Below, piece by piece: positions 4,964-5,378 of a DNA stretch of 5,378 nt. A program made the translations under genes and the position numbers. The notes under the pieces were generated by a model that was given only the letters and a program-made list of their open reading frames with translations, made no database searches and was not told the origin of the DNA. Each line of letters opens with the position of its first letter. Position 1 is the first letter of the stretch. Source of the stretch: Candidatus Zixiibacteriota bacterium (GTDB taxonomy: Bacteria; Zixibacteria; MSB-5A5; SM1-73); contig JALHUP010000261.1 in assembly GCA_022866585.1 (NCBI GenBank), forward strand, positions 1 to 5,378, in the 5' to 3' direction.

Positions 4964-5176
4964 TTATTTTTCAGGTCTGATGATTAAATAACCTTTCCCT
5001 ATTAACCAATGATGAAATTGATAAGTGGTATATCTACAATTCGTTTTACATGTCTGCCTTATCTTCTCATATTCGAAAGAACCTTCTATTTGAGCATCCA
5101 TCTCCAACTGAACCGGACACTTCACGTCTTTACAAAATTCTCTCCGTTTGTAATCTGCATATCCTTTGATTGACAT
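4964..5176 (-). CDS. Small four-cysteine protein, unknown function (70 aa)
   Basis: A soluble protein without signal peptide or membrane helix. Four cysteines form two pairs: C15-x4-C20 (EFCKDVKCPVQ) and C43-x3-C47 (QTCKTNCRYTTYQFHHWL). A histidine pair H55-H56 lies nearby, so a zinc or Fe-S site is plausible. The middle is acidic, and the end is GKGYLIIRP followed by EK. The compact pattern looks like a conserved small protein of anaerobic bacteria, though I cannot name a family. The ATG at 5176 has GAGG at 5190-5187, 10 bases upstream. It is the first gene after a strong promoter with a palindromic operator-like site, and the aldolase follows after 22 bp. A role as a small regulator, redox partner or enzyme subunit of that operon is possible but not shown. 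Confidence 0.7.
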   Translation of the reverse strand: MSIKGYADYKRREFCKDVKCPVQLEMDAQIEGSFEYEKIRQTCKTNCRYTTYQFHHWLIGKGYLIIRPEK

Positions 5177-5228
5177 GACCTGCTTTCCTCACTCTTTGTG
5201 ATCTCACGTTTTTGCACTTCTTGACCAG

Positions 5229-5248
5229 ATCATAGCGGTGTCTATGAT
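5229..5248. promoter_or_regulatory. Operator-like palindrome over the -10/+1 region
   Basis: ATCATAG (5229-5235) and CTATGAT (5242-5248) form a perfect 7-bp inverted repeat with a 6-base centre. It overlaps five of the six bases of the -10 box and covers the likely transcription start, which is where a dimeric repressor would block RNA polymerase. A third half-site, TATGAT, occurs 60 bp upstream at 5302-5307. The regulator is not in the window. Confidence 0.5.
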
Positions 5249-5272
5249 AAACAAAAAGACAAAAGAAGTCAA
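5244..5272 (-). promoter_or_regulatory. Sigma70-type promoter of the small-Cys-protein/aldolase operon
   Basis: On the minus strand, TTGACT (5272-5267) and TATCAT (5249-5244) each match the consensus at 5 of 6 positions and are exactly 17 bp apart. Transcription would begin near 5237, giving a leader of about 60 bases before the 70-residue gene. This is the best promoter in the window. Confidence 0.7.
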
Positions 5273-5378
5273 GTTGCGCGAGTAGGCATAGGCCCCAATT
5301 TTATGATCTTTTGAAAATTTTTTATTGCTCTTTGGTGCGGCGTAATGTATTTTCTAAACAATTGCAGTGAGCTTGAAG

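Noticed and set aside
5308..5356. Plus-strand promoter-like hexamers (TTGCTC, 17 bp, TATTTT)
   Set aside because: Poor agreement with consensus and no plus-strand gene to serve inside the window.
5273..5378. Possible 3' end of a further minus-strand gene at the right edge
   Set aside because: Two minus-strand frames are open from the edge (ending at a TAA and at a TGA that overlaps the -35 box). Neither is long enough to judge, and no motif is visible.
1..5378. CRISPR array, tRNA or rRNA
   Set aside because: No regularly spaced direct repeats of CRISPR size, no cloverleaf with tRNA-conserved bases and no rRNA-like conserved stretch were seen. The cloverleaf-like fold at 3996-4077 lacks tRNA signature bases such as a T-loop.

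Overview
The window looks like a chromosomal segment of an uncultured, probably anaerobic bacterium of moderate GC content. All convincing genes lie on the minus strand, so transcription runs from high to low coordinates. The phylum cannot be fixed from the sequence. The mix of a radical SAM enzyme, an LsrF-like aldolase, a small four-cysteine protein and structured short repeats would suit a candidate-phylum, Desulfobacterota-like or Planctomycetota-like genome; this is an inference.

Layout in the direction of transcription. (1) Positions 5378-4138: a good sigma70-type promoter (TTGACT, 17 bp, TATCAT) with a perfect 7-bp palindrome over its -10 and start region. It drives a 70-residue four-cysteine protein of unknown function and, 22 bp later, an LsrF-like class I aldolase/thiolase. 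(2) Positions 4117-3959: a 159-bp structured element that folds as a three-way junction and separates the aldolase from the next gene. (3) Positions 3930-2902: a zinc-dependent, NAD-type medium-chain alcohol/polyol dehydrogenase. (4) Positions 2901-2491: 411 bp without a gene. It holds AT-rich hairpins, a second 162-bp structured element whose ends match those of the first, and a possible promoter for the next gene. (5) Positions 2490-1588: a radical SAM enzyme with extra C-terminal cysteines. (6) Positions 1572-1483: an imperfect inverted repeat resembling an integron attC site. (7) Positions 1448-768: a class I SAM-dependent methyltransferase. (8) Positions 717-469: the C-terminal ATP-binding part of a PhoR-like histidine kinase, a remnant without its N-terminal half, followed by a terminator-like hairpin. 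(9) Positions 310-1: four TTAAC-like sites spaced exactly 11 bp apart, reading like a Pho box, upstream of a 65-residue membrane protein. This overlaps the start of another gene that runs off the left edge.

Three groups may work together. The first is a regulated sugar or carbonyl operon (small Cys protein, aldolase, dehydrogenase). The second is a radical SAM plus methyltransferase pair that looks like cargo, possibly gene cassettes, lying against a broken kinase. The third is a phosphate-responsive promoter beside the remains of a PhoR-like kinase. The two structured elements share terminal sequences and nearly the same length, so they are probably non-autonomous members of one mobile repeat family.
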